Source: an uncultured Aquabacterium sp. (GTDB taxonomy: Bacteria; Pseudomonadota; Gammaproteobacteria; Burkholderiales; Burkholderiaceae_C). Taken from it: a stretch of DNA of 64,000 bases. Location: positions 124,001 to 188,000 of the forward strand of contig NZ_CAJYGK010000016.1 of assembly GCF_913773725.1 (NCBI RefSeq). Direction: 5' to 3'. Position numbers and translations under genes: made by a program. Shown here in pieces: positions 9,475 through 19,800 of this stretch (position 1 is the first letter of the stretch; every line of letters starts with the position of its first letter). The notes under the pieces were generated by a model that was not told where the DNA came from, made no database searches, and was given only the letters and a program-made list of their open reading frames with translations.

Positions 9475-11595
9475 ATGCCCGCCCATACCGACTCCCTCCC
9501 GGCCGTTCGCGTCCAACGCGACGGCGCCATCGCCCTGGTCACCCTGCACAACCCGCCGGTGAACGCGCTGAGCACCGCGGTGCGCCAGGGCCTGCAGCAG
9601 GCCTTTGCCGAACTGAGCCACGACGCCGACGTGCACGCCATCGTGATCGCGGGCTCGGGCGCCAACTTCATCGCCGGCGCCGACATCCGCGAGTTCGGCC
9701 AGCCGCCCCAGGCGCCTTCGCTGCCCGAGGTCTGCAACCAGATCGAAGCCAGCGACAAGCTGGTGATCGCGGCCATCCATGGCGCCGCGCTCGGTGGCGG
9801 CCTGGAGATCGCGCTGTCAGCCCATTACCGCGTGGCCGTCGACACCGCCAAGGTGGGGCTGCCCGAAGTCGCCCTGGGGCTGCTTCCCGGCGCGGGCGGC
9901 ACCCAACGCGCGCCCCGCCTGATCGGCGCCGCCGCCGCGCTCGACCTGATGCTCAGCGGCCGCCACGCGAGCGCCAAGGAAGCGCTGCGCCTGGGCCTGA
10001 TCGACCACATTGCGACCAGCAACGACATCGCCGCTGAAGGCGTGGCCTACGCCCGCAGCCTGCTGGCCGACGGCGCCCCGATCCGCCGCACCGGTGAACA
10101 GACTGCGGCGCTGGCCGACCGGGCTGCGCAACAGGCCGCGATCGACGCGGCCCGCGCCGAGGTGGCGAAGAAGAAGGGCCTGTTCTCGCCGAGCAAGATC
10201 GTCGACTGCGTGCAGGCCGCGCTGGACCAGCCCTTTGCCGACGGCCTGGCCACCGAGCGCGACCTGTTCACGCAGTGCCTGCACAGTCCGCAGCGCGCCG
10301 GCCTGGTCCACCTGTTCTTTGCCGAGCGTGAAGTCACCAAGTCGCCCGAGACCCAGTCGGCCAAGCCCCGCCCCTTCGAGAAGGTTGGCGTGATCGGCGG
10401 CGGCACCATGGGCGCCGGCATCGCCGTGTCCCTGCTGGATGCGGGCCTGAACGTGACGATGATCGAGCGCGATGACGCGGCCCTGGCCCTCGGCCAGTCG
10501 CGCGTGGCCAAGGTGTACGACGGGGCCATGGCCAAGGGCCGCCTGACCGAAGAGGGCAAGGCCGCCATCCTGACGCGCTTCCAGGGCTCGACGCACTACG
10601 ACGCGCTCGCCGATGCCGACCTGGTGATCGAAGCGGTGTTCGAAGACATGGCCGTGAAGAAGGCGGTGTTTGCCGAGCTGGATCGCGTCTGCCGACCCGG
10701 TGCCGTGCTGGCCACCAACACGTCCTACCTGGACATCAACGAGATCGCAGGCAGCATCTCGCGCCCGCAGGATGTCCTCGGCCTGCACTTCTTCTCGCCG
10801 GCCAATATCATGAAGCTGCTGGAGATCGTGGTGCCCGCCAAGGTGAGCGCCGACGTGGTCGCCACCGGCTTTGCGCTGGCCAAGAAGCTCAAGAAGGTGC
10901 CGGTGCGCGCCGGCGTGTGCGACGGCTTCATCGGCAACCGCATCCTGGCCGTGTACCGCACGGCGGCCGACCACATGATGGAAGACGGGGCCTCGCCGTT
11001 CGAGATCGACGCCATGGTGCGCGCCTTCGGCTACCCCATGGGCCCGTACGAGATGAGCGACCTGGCCGGGGGCGACATCGGCTGGGCCACGCGCAAGCGC
11101 CGTGCCGCAACCCGCGACCCGAAGGCCCGCTACGTGCACATTGCCGACCGGCTGTGCGAGCGCGGCTGGTTCGGCCAGAAGACCGGCCAGGGCTGGTATG
11201 TGTACGAAGCCGGCAGCCGCAGCGGCAAGCCCAATCCGGCCGTCGAGCCCCTCATCGCCGAAGAGCGCGCCAAGGCCGGCGTGACGCCGCGCCCCTTCAC
11301 CCGCGAAGAGCTGGAGCGCCGCTATGTGGCCGCCATGGTCAACGAAGGCGCCCGGGTGGTCGAAGAGGGCATTGCCTTGCGGCCGCTCGACGTCGATGTC
11401 ACGCTGGTGCACGGCTACGGCTTCCCCCGCCACAAGGGGGGCCCGATGAAGTACGCCGACCTCGTCGGCCTGCCGCAGATCCTGGCCGACATCCAGTCGT
11501 TTGCCAAAGAAGACCCGCTGTTCTGGCAACCGGCCCCGCTGCTGGTCAGGCTGGTGCAGGAAGGCAAGAACTTCGACAGCCTCAACCACGGCTGA
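9475..11595 (+). CDS. Bifunctional enoyl-CoA hydratase / 3-hydroxyacyl-CoA dehydrogenase (FadB/PimF-like)
   Basis: Enoyl-CoA hydratase motifs (GSGANFIAGADI, GAALGGGLEIAL) fused to an HAD Rossmann motif (VGVIGGGTMGAGIA). Confidence 0.93.
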   Translation: MPAHTDSLPAVRVQRDGAIALVTLHNPPVNALSTAVRQGLQQAFAELSHDADVHAIVIAGSGANFIAGADIREFGQPPQAPSLPEVCNQIEASDKLVIAAIHGAALGGGLEIALSAHYRVAVDTAKVGLPEVALGLLPGAGGTQRAPRLIGAAAALDLMLSGRHASAKEALRLGLIDHIATSNDIAAEGVAYARSLLADGAPIRRTGEQTAALADRAAQQAAIDAARAEVAKKKGLFSPSKIVDCVQAALDQPFADGLATERDLFTQCLHSPQRAGLVHLFFAEREVTKSPETQSAKPRPFEKVGVIGGGTMGAGIAVSLLDAGLNVTMIERDDAALALGQSRVAKVYDGAMAKGRLTEEGKAAILTRFQGSTHYDALADADLVIEAVFEDMAVKKAVFAELDRVCRPGAVLATNTSYLDINEIAGSISRPQDVLGLHFFSPANIMKLLEIVVPAKVSADVVATGFALAKKLKKVPVRAGVCDGFIGNRILAVYRTAADHMMEDGASPFEIDAMVRAFGYPMGPYEMSDLAGGDIGWATRKRRAATRDPKARYVHIADRLCERGWFGQKTGQGWYVYEAGSRSGKPNPAVEPLIAEERAKAGVTPRPFTREELERRYVAAMVNEGARVVEEGIALRPLDVDVTLVHGYGFPRHKGGPMKYADLVGLPQILADIQSFAKEDPLFWQPAPLLVRLVQEGKNFDSLNHG

Positions 11596-11622
11596 CCCGA
11601 CCTCATTTCAGGAGACAACCCC

Positions 11623-12819
11623 ATGCGTGAAGCCGTCATCGTGTCCACCGCACGGACCCCGCTCACCAAGTCGCACCGCGGCGAGTTCAACATCGTGCCC
11701 GGCCCCACCCTCGCGTCGTTCGCCGTCCGGGCGGCCGTCGACCGCGCCGGCATCGAATCCGACCTGATCGAGGATGCCATCCTCGGCTGCGGCTACCCCG
11801 AAGGCCGCACCGGCCGCAACATCGGCCGCCAGGCCGTGCTCCGCGCGGGCCTGCCGCTGTCGATCGCCGGCACCACGGTCAACCGCTTCTGTGCATCGGG
11901 CCTGCAGGCCGTGGCCATGGCCGCCAGCCGCATCATCGTGGACGGTGCCCCGGCCATGATCGCCGGCGGCATCGAGAGCATCTCGGGCATCCGCACCCGT
12001 GAAGACGGCGACAGCGGCATCGACCCATGGATCCAGGCGCACAAGCCGGCGCTCTACATGACGATGATCGAGACCGCCGACATCGTGGCGCAGCGATATG
12101 GCATCAGCCGGGAGGCCCAGGACCGCTTCTCGGTGGAGAGCCAGCGCAAGACGGCCGAAGCCCAGGCAGCCGGTCGGTATGCCGACGAGATCATCCCGGT
12201 GACCACGACGATGGCCGTGGTCGACAAGGACACCAAGGCCGTGTCGCACCGCGACGTGACGGTGGACCACGACACCTGCAACCGCCCAGGCACCACCTAC
12301 GAATCGCTCGCGAAGCTGGAGCCGGTGCGGGGCGCCGAACAGTTCATCACCGCGGGCAACGCCTCGCAGTTGAGCGACGGCGCCTCGGCCTGCGTGCTGA
12401 TGGACAGCCGGGAGGCCGAGCGCCACGGCCTGCAGCCGCTGGGTGCCTTCCGCGGCATGGCCGTGGCCGGCTGCGAGCCCGATGAAATGGGCATCGGCCC
12501 GGTGTTTGCCGTGCCCAAGCTGCTGGCGCGCCACGGCCTCACGGTCGACGACATCGACCTGTGGGAGCTCAACGAGGCGTTTGCATCGCAGTCGGTGTAC
12601 TGCCAGCAGCGCCTGGGCATCCCCGACGAACGCCTGAACGTCAACGGCGGTGCCATCTCGATCGGCCACCCCTTCGGCATGACCGGTGCGCGGCTGGTGG
12701 GCCACGTGCTGCTGGAAGGCCGCCGCCGCAAGGCGCAGAACCCGAACGTGAAGTGGGCCGTGGTGACGATGTGCATCGCGGGTGGCATGGGCGCCGCCGG
12801 CCTCTTCGAAATCTTCTGA
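11623..12819 (+). CDS. Acetyl-CoA C-acyltransferase (thiolase; PimB/FadA-like)
   Basis: [16 protein letters not shown] active Cys; [32 protein letters not shown]. Confidence 0.94.
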   Translation: MREAVIVSTARTPLTKSHRGEFNIVPGPTLASFAVRAAVDRAGIESDLIEDAILGCGYPEGRTGRNIGRQAVLRAGLPLSIAGTTVNRFCASGLQAVAMAASRIIVDGAPAMIAGGIESISGIRTREDGDSGIDPWIQAHKPALYMTMIETADIVAQRYGISREAQDRFSVESQRKTAEAQAAGRYADEIIPVTTTMAVVDKDTKAVSHRDVTVDHDTCNRPGTTYESLAKLEPVRGAEQFITAGNASQLSDGASACVLMDSREAERHGLQPLGAFRGMAVAGCEPDEMGIGPVFAVPKLLARHGLTVDDIDLWELNEAFASQSVYCQQRLGIPDERLNVNGGAISIGHPFGMTGARLVGHVLLEGRRRKAQNPNVKWAVVTMCIAGGMGAAGLFEIF

Positions 12820-12843
12820 AGCCCCTCAACCGAGAACGACCCC

Positions 12844-14043
12844 ATGGACCTGAACCTGACCCCCGAAGAGCAGGCCTTTCGCGCCGAGGTGCGCCGCTTC
12901 ATCGCTGAGAAGGTGCCGGCCCGGCTCACGGACAAGGTGCGCCACGGCCAGCACCTGACCAAGGCCGATTACGAAGAATGGCACGCCATCCTCCATGCGC
13001 AGGGCTGGCTGGCCAACCACTGGCCCCAGGCATGGGGCGGCACCGGCTGGAATGCCGTCGAGAAGTTCATCTTCGAAAACGAATGCGCGCTGGCGTGGTG
13101 CCCCCGCACGGTGCCCTTCGGCGTGAACATGCTGGGCCCGGTGCTGATCAAGTACGGCAACGAAGCGCAGAAGCGGTACTGGCTGCCGCGCATCCTCAGC
13201 GGTGAGGACTGGTGGTGCCAGGGCTATTCCGAGCCCGGCGCCGGCTCCGACCTCGCCTCGGTCAAGACCAGCGCCGTGCGCCAGGGCGACCACTACATCG
13301 TCAACGGCCAGAAGACCTGGACCACGCTGGGCCACCACGCCAACATGATCTTCTGCCTGGTTCGCACCAACCGCGAAGCCAAGCAGCAGGAGGGCATCAG
13401 CTTCCTGCTGATCGACATGACCAGCCCGGGCATCGAAGTGCGCCCCATCATCACGCTGGACGGCGAGCACGAGGTCAACGAAGTCTTCTTCACCGACGTG
13501 AAGGTGCCGGTCGAGAACCTGGTCGGCGAAGAGAACAAGGGCTGGACCTGCGCCAAGTACCTCCTGACCTACGAGCGCACCAACATTGCGGGCGTGGGCT
13601 TCTCGGTGGCTGCGCTGGCACGCCTGAAGGTGATTGCGCAGAAGGTGATGAAGAACGGCCGCCCGCTGGCCCAGGACCCGCTGTTCGCGGCCCGCCTGGC
13701 CAAGGTCGAGATCGACCTGGAGAACATGAAGACCACCAACCTGCGCGTGATCGCCGCGGTGGCCGGCGGGGGCGCGCCTGGCGCGGAAAGCTCGATGCTG
13801 AAGATCAAGGGCACCGAGATCCGCCAGGAGATCAACGCCCTGACGCGCCGCGCCATGGGCCCGTATGCCCTGCCCTTCCTGCCCGAGGCGCTGGAGGGCG
13901 GTGCCGATGACGACGCCCGCGTCGGCCCGCGCGATGCCGCCTACGCCGCGGCGCAGTACTTCAACAACCGCAAGCTGTCGATCTTCGGCGGCTCCAACGA
14001 AATCCAGAAGAACATCATCTCCAAGATGATCCTGGGCCTGTGA
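12844..14043 (+). CDS. Acyl-CoA dehydrogenase, PimC-like large subunit
   Basis: YSEPGAGSDLASVKTSAV and IFGGSNEIQKNIISKMILGL acyl-CoA dehydrogenase motifs. Confidence 0.88.
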   Translation: MDLNLTPEEQAFRAEVRRFIAEKVPARLTDKVRHGQHLTKADYEEWHAILHAQGWLANHWPQAWGGTGWNAVEKFIFENECALAWCPRTVPFGVNMLGPVLIKYGNEAQKRYWLPRILSGEDWWCQGYSEPGAGSDLASVKTSAVRQGDHYIVNGQKTWTTLGHHANMIFCLVRTNREAKQQEGISFLLIDMTSPGIEVRPIITLDGEHEVNEVFFTDVKVPVENLVGEENKGWTCAKYLLTYERTNIAGVGFSVAALARLKVIAQKVMKNGRPLAQDPLFAARLAKVEIDLENMKTTNLRVIAAVAGGGAPGAESSMLKIKGTEIRQEINALTRRAMGPYALPFLPEALEGGADDDARVGPRDAAYAAAQYFNNRKLSIFGGSNEIQKNIISKMILGL

Positions 14044-14057
14044 GCTCGGAGGCGAAC

Positions 14058-15215
14058 ATGAACTTCATCCACACCGAAGACCGCCGCATGCTGGCCGACC
14101 TGCTGGACCGCTATGTGGCCGAGCAGTACCCGATCGACACCCGCCACGCCATCACCGCCTCGCCCACGGGCTACAGCGCCAGCCACTGGGCACAGTTCGC
14201 CGAGCTGGGCGCCATTGGTGCGTTGTTCTCTGAAGCGGATGGCGGCTTTGGCGGCACCGGCTTCGACCTGGCGGTCGTGTTCGAGTCGCTCGGGCGCGGC
14301 CTGGTGGTCGAGCCCTTTCTGGCGAGCGCCGTGCTGGCCGGCAGCGCCCTGGCCCACGCCGGCAACGCCGCCCAGCGCGAGCAACTGGCCAGTCTGATCG
14401 ACGGCAGTCTGGTCGCCACGCTGGCCCACGAAGAGGCCGATGCTTATTACGCACCCAACCATGTCTCGACCACCGCCACCCGCGATGCCGAAGGCTACGT
14501 CCTGAACGGTGCCAAGGCGGTGGTTCCGTTCGCCGACCAGGCTCACACGCTGATCCTGTCGGCCCGCACCGCCGGCCACGTGGCCGACGCGGACGGCATC
14601 TCGCTGTTCATCGTGCCGTCGCAGACCCCCGGTCTCACGCTGCGCGCCTACACCAACATCGACGGCACCCGCGCGGCTGAAGTGACGCTCAACCAGGTTC
14701 GCCTGCCGGCCACCGCGCTGCTGGGCGCAGAAGGCCAGGGCCTGGCCACGCTGGAGCACGCCATCGGCCGCGGCATCGTGGCCCTGTGCGCCGAGAGCCT
14801 GGGCGCGATGGAAGTGGCCAAGCGCCAGACCATCGACTACCTGCAGACCCGCAAGCAGTTCGGCAAGCCCATCGGCAGCTTCCAGGCGCTGCAGCACCGC
14901 ATGGCCACCGTGCTGCTGGAGATCGAGCAGGCCCGATCGGCCGTGATCAACGCCGCGGCGGCGCTGGACAACCCCGACCGCACCGAGCGTGAACGCGCAC
15001 TGTCGGCCGCCAAGTACAGCATCGGCCGCATCGGCACCCTGGTGGCCGAAGAGGCGATCCAGTTGCACGGCGGCATCGGCATGACCTGGGAACTGCCCTT
15101 GCCGCACTACGCCAAGCGCCTCATCATGATCGACCACCAGCTGGGCGACGAGGACCACCACCTGGCGCGCTTCATCGCGTTGGGCCAGCAGGCCGACGCC
15201 ACACTGGCCGCCTGA
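14058..15215 (+). CDS. Acyl-CoA dehydrogenase, PimD-like small subunit
   Basis: RKQFGKPIGSFQALQHRMA and QLHGGIGMTWELPLPHYAKRL. Confidence 0.87.
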   Translation: MNFIHTEDRRMLADLLDRYVAEQYPIDTRHAITASPTGYSASHWAQFAELGAIGALFSEADGGFGGTGFDLAVVFESLGRGLVVEPFLASAVLAGSALAHAGNAAQREQLASLIDGSLVATLAHEEADAYYAPNHVSTTATRDAEGYVLNGAKAVVPFADQAHTLILSARTAGHVADADGISLFIVPSQTPGLTLRAYTNIDGTRAAEVTLNQVRLPATALLGAEGQGLATLEHAIGRGIVALCAESLGAMEVAKRQTIDYLQTRKQFGKPIGSFQALQHRMATVLLEIEQARSAVINAAAALDNPDRTERERALSAAKYSIGRIGTLVAEEAIQLHGGIGMTWELPLPHYAKRLIMIDHQLGDEDHHLARFIALGQQADATLAA

Positions 15216-15251
15216 AGCGGGCACGTCCCAGCATCACCACGGGATCACGAC

Positions 15252-16445
15252 ATGAGCCAGAACAAAGCCACCTTCAACTGGGCCGACCCGCTGCTGCTGG
15301 ACGACCAGCTGACCGACGAGGAACGCATGGTGCGCGACGCCGCGCGCGCCTATGCGCAGGACAAGCTGCTGCCCCGCGTGCTCGAGGCCTTTCGCCACGA
15401 GCGCACCGACCCGGCCATCTTCCGAGAAATGGGTGAGCTGGGCCTGCTTGGCCCCACCATCCCGACCGAGTACGGCGGCGCCGGCCTGAACTACGTGAGC
15501 TACGGCCTGATCGCGCGCGAGGTGGAGCGCGTGGACAGCGGCTACCGCTCGATGATGAGCGTGCAGTCCTCGCTGGTCATGGTGCCCATCAACGCGTTCG
15601 GCAACGAAGCAACCAAGCGGAAGTACCTGCCGAAACTCGCCACGGGCGAATTCATCGGCTGCTTCGGCCTGACCGAGCCCAACCACGGCTCCGACCCGGC
15701 CAGCATGCTGACGCGCGCCACCCGGGTGGACGGCGGCTACACGCTGCGCGGCAGCAAGATGTGGATCAGCAATTCGCCGATTGCCGACGTGTTCGTGGTG
15801 TGGGCGCAGTGTGAAGAGAACGGCAAAGACCAGATCCGCGGCTTCGTGCTGGAGAAGGGCTGGAAGGGCCTGAGTGCGCCGGCCATCCACGGCAAGGTGG
15901 GGCTGCGTGCCAGCATCACCGGTGAGATCGTGATGGACGACGTCTTCGTGCCGGAAGAAAACGCCTTCCCCGAGGTGCGTGGCCTCAAGGGCCCCTTCAC
16001 CTGCCTGAACAGCGCACGCTACGGGATCTCGTGGGGCGCGATGGGCGCGGCCGAAGACTGCTGGTTCCGCGCACGCCAGTATGTGCTCGACCGCAAGCAG
16101 TTCGGCAAGCCGCTGGCGGCCAACCAGCTGATCCAGAAGAAGCTGGCCGACATGCAGACCGAGATCGCGCTGGGCCTGCAGGGCAGCCTGCGCCTGGGCC
16201 GCCTCAAGGACGAAGGCAAGGCCGCGGTCGAGATCACCTCGATCATGAAGCGCAACAACTGCGGCAAGGCGCTCGACATCGCCCGGCTGGCGCGCGACAT
16301 GATGGGCGGCAACGGCATCAGCGACGAGTTCGGTGTGGCGCGGCACCTCGTCAACCTCGAGGTGGTCAACACCTACGAAGGCACGCACGACATCCACGCG
16401 CTGATCCTGGGCCGCGCCCAGACGGGCATCCAGGCCTTCTTCTGA
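15252..16445 (+). CDS. gcdH: Glutaryl-CoA dehydrogenase
   Basis: GcdH-type sequence: [77 protein letters not shown]. Confidence 0.92.
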   Translation: MSQNKATFNWADPLLLDDQLTDEERMVRDAARAYAQDKLLPRVLEAFRHERTDPAIFREMGELGLLGPTIPTEYGGAGLNYVSYGLIAREVERVDSGYRSMMSVQSSLVMVPINAFGNEATKRKYLPKLATGEFIGCFGLTEPNHGSDPASMLTRATRVDGGYTLRGSKMWISNSPIADVFVVWAQCEENGKDQIRGFVLEKGWKGLSAPAIHGKVGLRASITGEIVMDDVFVPEENAFPEVRGLKGPFTCLNSARYGISWGAMGAAEDCWFRARQYVLDRKQFGKPLAANQLIQKKLADMQTEIALGLQGSLRLGRLKDEGKAAVEITSIMKRNNCGKALDIARLARDMMGGNGISDEFGVARHLVNLEVVNTYEGTHDIHALILGRAQTGIQAFF

Positions 16446-16460
16446 TCGGCCCCGCGAAGG

Positions 16461-17111
16461 TCAGCCCCCGCGCAGATAGGCGCTGACCGCCGCCTTCACC
16501 TCATCCCGCAAGGCTTCGCCATCCACCGCTGGCCCTTGGGTGATGAGGCTCTGCGTCATCCAGCCATAGACGATGGCGTGGATCATCCGCGCCTTCTGCG
16601 GCTGCAGCGCCACCGGCATGGCGTCGCTGGCCGACGCCAGAGCCTGCTGCCACAACGACACGAACTGCTCGTAGTGCTTGCTGTAGGCCGTGCGGCTGGA
16701 CACCTGGCGCTCCAGCACGAACAGTTCGGCCCACCGGGGGATGTCACTCAGGATGCGATCGACCTGATCGTCTATCAGGGCAGCCGCCAGCACCTGCGTC
16801 GGCACGCCACGGTGCCGCTCGGCACACGCCGCCATCGCGATGGCGAGCTGCTTGACGTGCATGTGGATCGTCAGAGCCGCCAGCGCGTCCTTGTTGGCAA
16901 CGTAGTCGTAAAACGTGCCGATGCCGACACCGGCCACCGCCGCGATCTCGCGGATCGTCGCCTTCGCGTAGCCCTTGTCCATCAAAACCCGAACAAAGGC
17001 CTCCTGCAGCGCCTCGGAGCTCAGGTGCGCGCGCTGCTGGCGCGGCTTGCGGCGCGTGGGGCCCGAAAGCCGAACACCTGACTCGGTCGCCTTTCCTAGA
17101 ATTTTTGCCAT
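16461..17111 (-). CDS. TetR-family regulator
   Basis: MDKGYAKATIREIAAVAGVGIGTFYDYVANKDALAA HTH; divergent from aidB. Confidence 0.9.
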   Translation of the reverse strand: MAKILGKATESGVRLSGPTRRKPRQQRAHLSSEALQEAFVRVLMDKGYAKATIREIAAVAGVGIGTFYDYVANKDALAALTIHMHVKQLAIAMAACAERHRGVPTQVLAAALIDDQVDRILSDIPRWAELFVLERQVSSRTAYSKHYEQFVSLWQQALASASDAMPVALQPQKARMIHAIVYGWMTQSLITQGPAVDGEALRDEVKAAVSAYLRGG

Positions 17112-17179
17112 GACAACAAGCCCGATCGGAGGGATGCGCGGTGTGCAGGCCCCGATCATGAAGCAAGCCGGAGACAAGC

Positions 17180-18823
17180 ATGGATTGGCACACACACGAA
17201 GTCAGCAACCAGTTCGACGAGTGGACGGACTACAACCTGCTCACCACCGACCGCCCCATGCTGGACGCGCTGGAGCGTGCCGGCGCGCAGGCCTTCACCG
17301 CCGACCTGACGCAGTACGCCGCACGGCTCGGTCAGGCCGACACCTTTGCACTGGGTGACGAGGCCAACCGCCACACGCCCGAGCTCAAGGCCTTCGATGC
17401 GCGCGGCCGCCGCATCAACCAGGTCACCTTCCACCCCAGCTGGCACGCGCTGATGGCGATGTACCGCGAGCAGGGCCTCATCGCCATGCCCTTTGCCAGC
17501 GGGGCCCGAGGCCGCTGGACGGCCTGGGCGGCGGGCTTCTACCTGCACACCCAGGTGGAAGCGGGCACCCTGTGCCCCGCGACGATGACCCAGGCCGCCA
17601 TCCCGCTGCTGGCGCGCGAGCCCCTGTTGCGCGACACCTGCCTGCCCTTGCTGATGAGCACCGCCTACGACCCGCGCGACCTGCCGCTGGCGCAGAAGCA
17701 GTCCATCTGGATCGGCATGGGCATGACCGAAAAGCAGGGCGGCTCCGACGTGCGCGCCAACACCACGCAGGCCACGCCCATCGGCACGTCTGAGCGCGAG
17801 TTCACGCTGCGCGGGCACAAGTGGTTCTTCTCGGCGCCGATGTGCGATGCCCACCTGGTGGTCGCCAAGACCCCGGACGGCAGCCCCTCGTGCTTCTTCG
17901 TGCCGCGCTGGCGCCCCGATGGCACGCGCAACGCGGTCGAGGTGCAGCGCCTGAAAAGCAAGGTGGGCAACCGCAGCAACTCGAGCAGCGAGGTCGAGTT
18001 CAAGGACGCGTACGGGGTGCTGATGGGCGAGCCGGGCCGTGGCATCCCGACCATCATCGAGATGGCCACCTACACGCGCCTGAACTGCGTGGTGGGCAGC
18101 GCGGGCATGGTGCGGCAGGGCCTCGTGCAGAGCCTGGCCTACACACGGCGGCGCCGTGCCTTCGGCCGCCTGCTGGCCGACCAGCCGCTGATGCAATCGG
18201 TGCTGACCGACCTGGCGCTGGAGAACGAGGCCAACGTGGTGCTGATGACGCGGCTGGCCCAGGCCTACGAGCGGGACGACACGCCGCTGGACAAGGCCTG
18301 GAAGCGCATCATGACGCCGGCCGCCAAGTTCTGGGTCTGCAAGCGCGCCGTCGAGGTCACCGGCGAGACCATGGAGGTGTTCGGCGGCAACGGCTACGTC
18401 GAAGACGGCCAGATGGGCCGGCTGTTCCGCGAGGCCCCGGTCAATTCGATCTGGGAGGGCTCGGGCAACGTGATGTGCCTGGATGTGCTGCGCGCGATTG
18501 CCAAGGACCCCGCCTCGGCGCAGGCCCTGCTCGACGACCTGCTGCGGATGGCGCACGACGACCGGGCGCTGAGGCAGGAGCTGCGCGCGCTGCAGGCCCT
18601 GCTGCAGACCGATCCCGCACAGCTTGAGGCCCTCGGCCGCGTTCTGGCCCAGCGCCTGGCCGTCGCGGCGCAGGCCTGCCTGCTGCGGCAGCACGCGCCC
18701 GGCTTCGTGGCCGATGCCTTCATCGCCACGCGGCTGGGTGAGCGCTGGGGCAGCGTGGTCGGCAGCATCGACACGCGGAGCCTGGCTGTGCGCGAACTGC
18801 TGGAGCGCGCGCTGCCCGCCTGA
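17180..18823 (+). CDS. aidB: AidB-like acyl-CoA dehydrogenase family protein
   Basis: 547 aa; GMGMTEKQGGSDVRANTT, GHKWFFSAPMCDAHLVVA, FGGNGYVEDGQMGRLFREAPVNSIWEGSGNVMCLDVLRA. Confidence 0.88.
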   Translation: MDWHTHEVSNQFDEWTDYNLLTTDRPMLDALERAGAQAFTADLTQYAARLGQADTFALGDEANRHTPELKAFDARGRRINQVTFHPSWHALMAMYREQGLIAMPFASGARGRWTAWAAGFYLHTQVEAGTLCPATMTQAAIPLLAREPLLRDTCLPLLMSTAYDPRDLPLAQKQSIWIGMGMTEKQGGSDVRANTTQATPIGTSEREFTLRGHKWFFSAPMCDAHLVVAKTPDGSPSCFFVPRWRPDGTRNAVEVQRLKSKVGNRSNSSSEVEFKDAYGVLMGEPGRGIPTIIEMATYTRLNCVVGSAGMVRQGLVQSLAYTRRRRAFGRLLADQPLMQSVLTDLALENEANVVLMTRLAQAYERDDTPLDKAWKRIMTPAAKFWVCKRAVEVTGETMEVFGGNGYVEDGQMGRLFREAPVNSIWEGSGNVMCLDVLRAIAKDPASAQALLDDLLRMAHDDRALRQELRALQALLQTDPAQLEALGRVLAQRLAVAAQACLLRQHAPGFVADAFIATRLGERWGSVVGSIDTRSLAVRELLERALPA

Positions 18824-18967
18824 GGAGGCCGTGTGCAGGCGGTGGTGGCGCCTGGGACGCGCGCGGCGACCAGACCGCTCTGGCAGTGGGGATGATGAAG
18901 GCGATTCAGCGGCACAGGCCCACACTGCCAGGTGGTTTTCAACATGAACTCACCTTCAGGGCCCGCC

Positions 18968-19693
18968 ATGAAACCTCTGCTCGCCACCCTCACCCTCTGC
19001 CTGTCCACGCTCCCTGCCATGGCCACCACGACCCTGGCCCGCTGGGACTTCAACAGCGACGACGGACTCGTCAACACGGGCTCGCTCACACCGTCCGAAG
19101 GCGCCGGCACGCTGTCGCTGACGGGGGGCACGAGCGGCCTGTTCACCTCCGGTTCACCGATCGACCCGGCCGGCTTCCCGCTCGACAGTGGCGGGTCTGT
19201 CGGCGGCTATCCGGCACAAGGCACGTTGTCGGGCACGGCCGGGTTCGAGGGGCGCGTCTCCTCGGTCGGATACCAGCAGCTGACGCTGTCGTTCGATTAC
19301 AAGACGCAGCCGAGCGGCAACAAGTGGTTTCTGACGCAGGCCACCGCCGATGACGGCATCTCATGGACCGACGTGGCCACCTTCGGCGTGGCCGCGGCCG
19401 ACCAGTGGTTCACGGCCAGTTTCGACGTGTCTGCCGCATTGCCGGCCATGGCAAACCAGGCCGGCTTCGGCTTCCGCGTGGTCGCGGTCTTCGAGCCCGG
19501 CACCCTGGCGTACGAGGCCGCAGAGGCCGGCTACAACGGCGACTTCGGGCTGGTGATCGACCGGCTGACCGTGCAGGCCACGGCGGTGCCGGAAAGCCAG
19601 GCCGCCTGGATGGCCCTTGCGGGGCTGGGCCTGGTCGGGGGCCTGCGCCGGCGCCGGCATGCAGCTCCCGCGCCGGCACCGACCTGCGCTTGA
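18968..19693 (+). CDS. PEP-CTERM-type secreted protein with variant sorting motif (VPES)
   Basis: Signal peptide MKPLLATLTLCLSTLPAMA; C-terminus AVPESQAAWMALAGLGLVGGLRRRRHA. Confidence 0.78.
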   Translation: MKPLLATLTLCLSTLPAMATTTLARWDFNSDDGLVNTGSLTPSEGAGTLSLTGGTSGLFTSGSPIDPAGFPLDSGGSVGGYPAQGTLSGTAGFEGRVSSVGYQQLTLSFDYKTQPSGNKWFLTQATADDGISWTDVATFGVAAADQWFTASFDVSAALPAMANQAGFGFRVVAVFEPGTLAYEAAEAGYNGDFGLVIDRLTVQATAVPESQAAWMALAGLGLVGGLRRRRHAAPAPAPTCA

Positions 19694-19800
19694 CCTTGCC
19701 CGTGGTCGCCTTTGGAGGAGAATCGCGATATCGCCCACCCAACCGGCATCGAGTCAAGGACCTTTCCTGGACGCGACCTGTGGCACACGGACATCGCGAC

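Noticed and set aside
9817-11589. 590-aa minus-strand ORF
   Set aside because: Antisense to the FadB-like gene, whose motifs are unambiguous.
17122-17129. CCGATCGG palindrome in the TetR/aidB divergent region
   Set aside because: Only 8 bp; too short to separate from chance.
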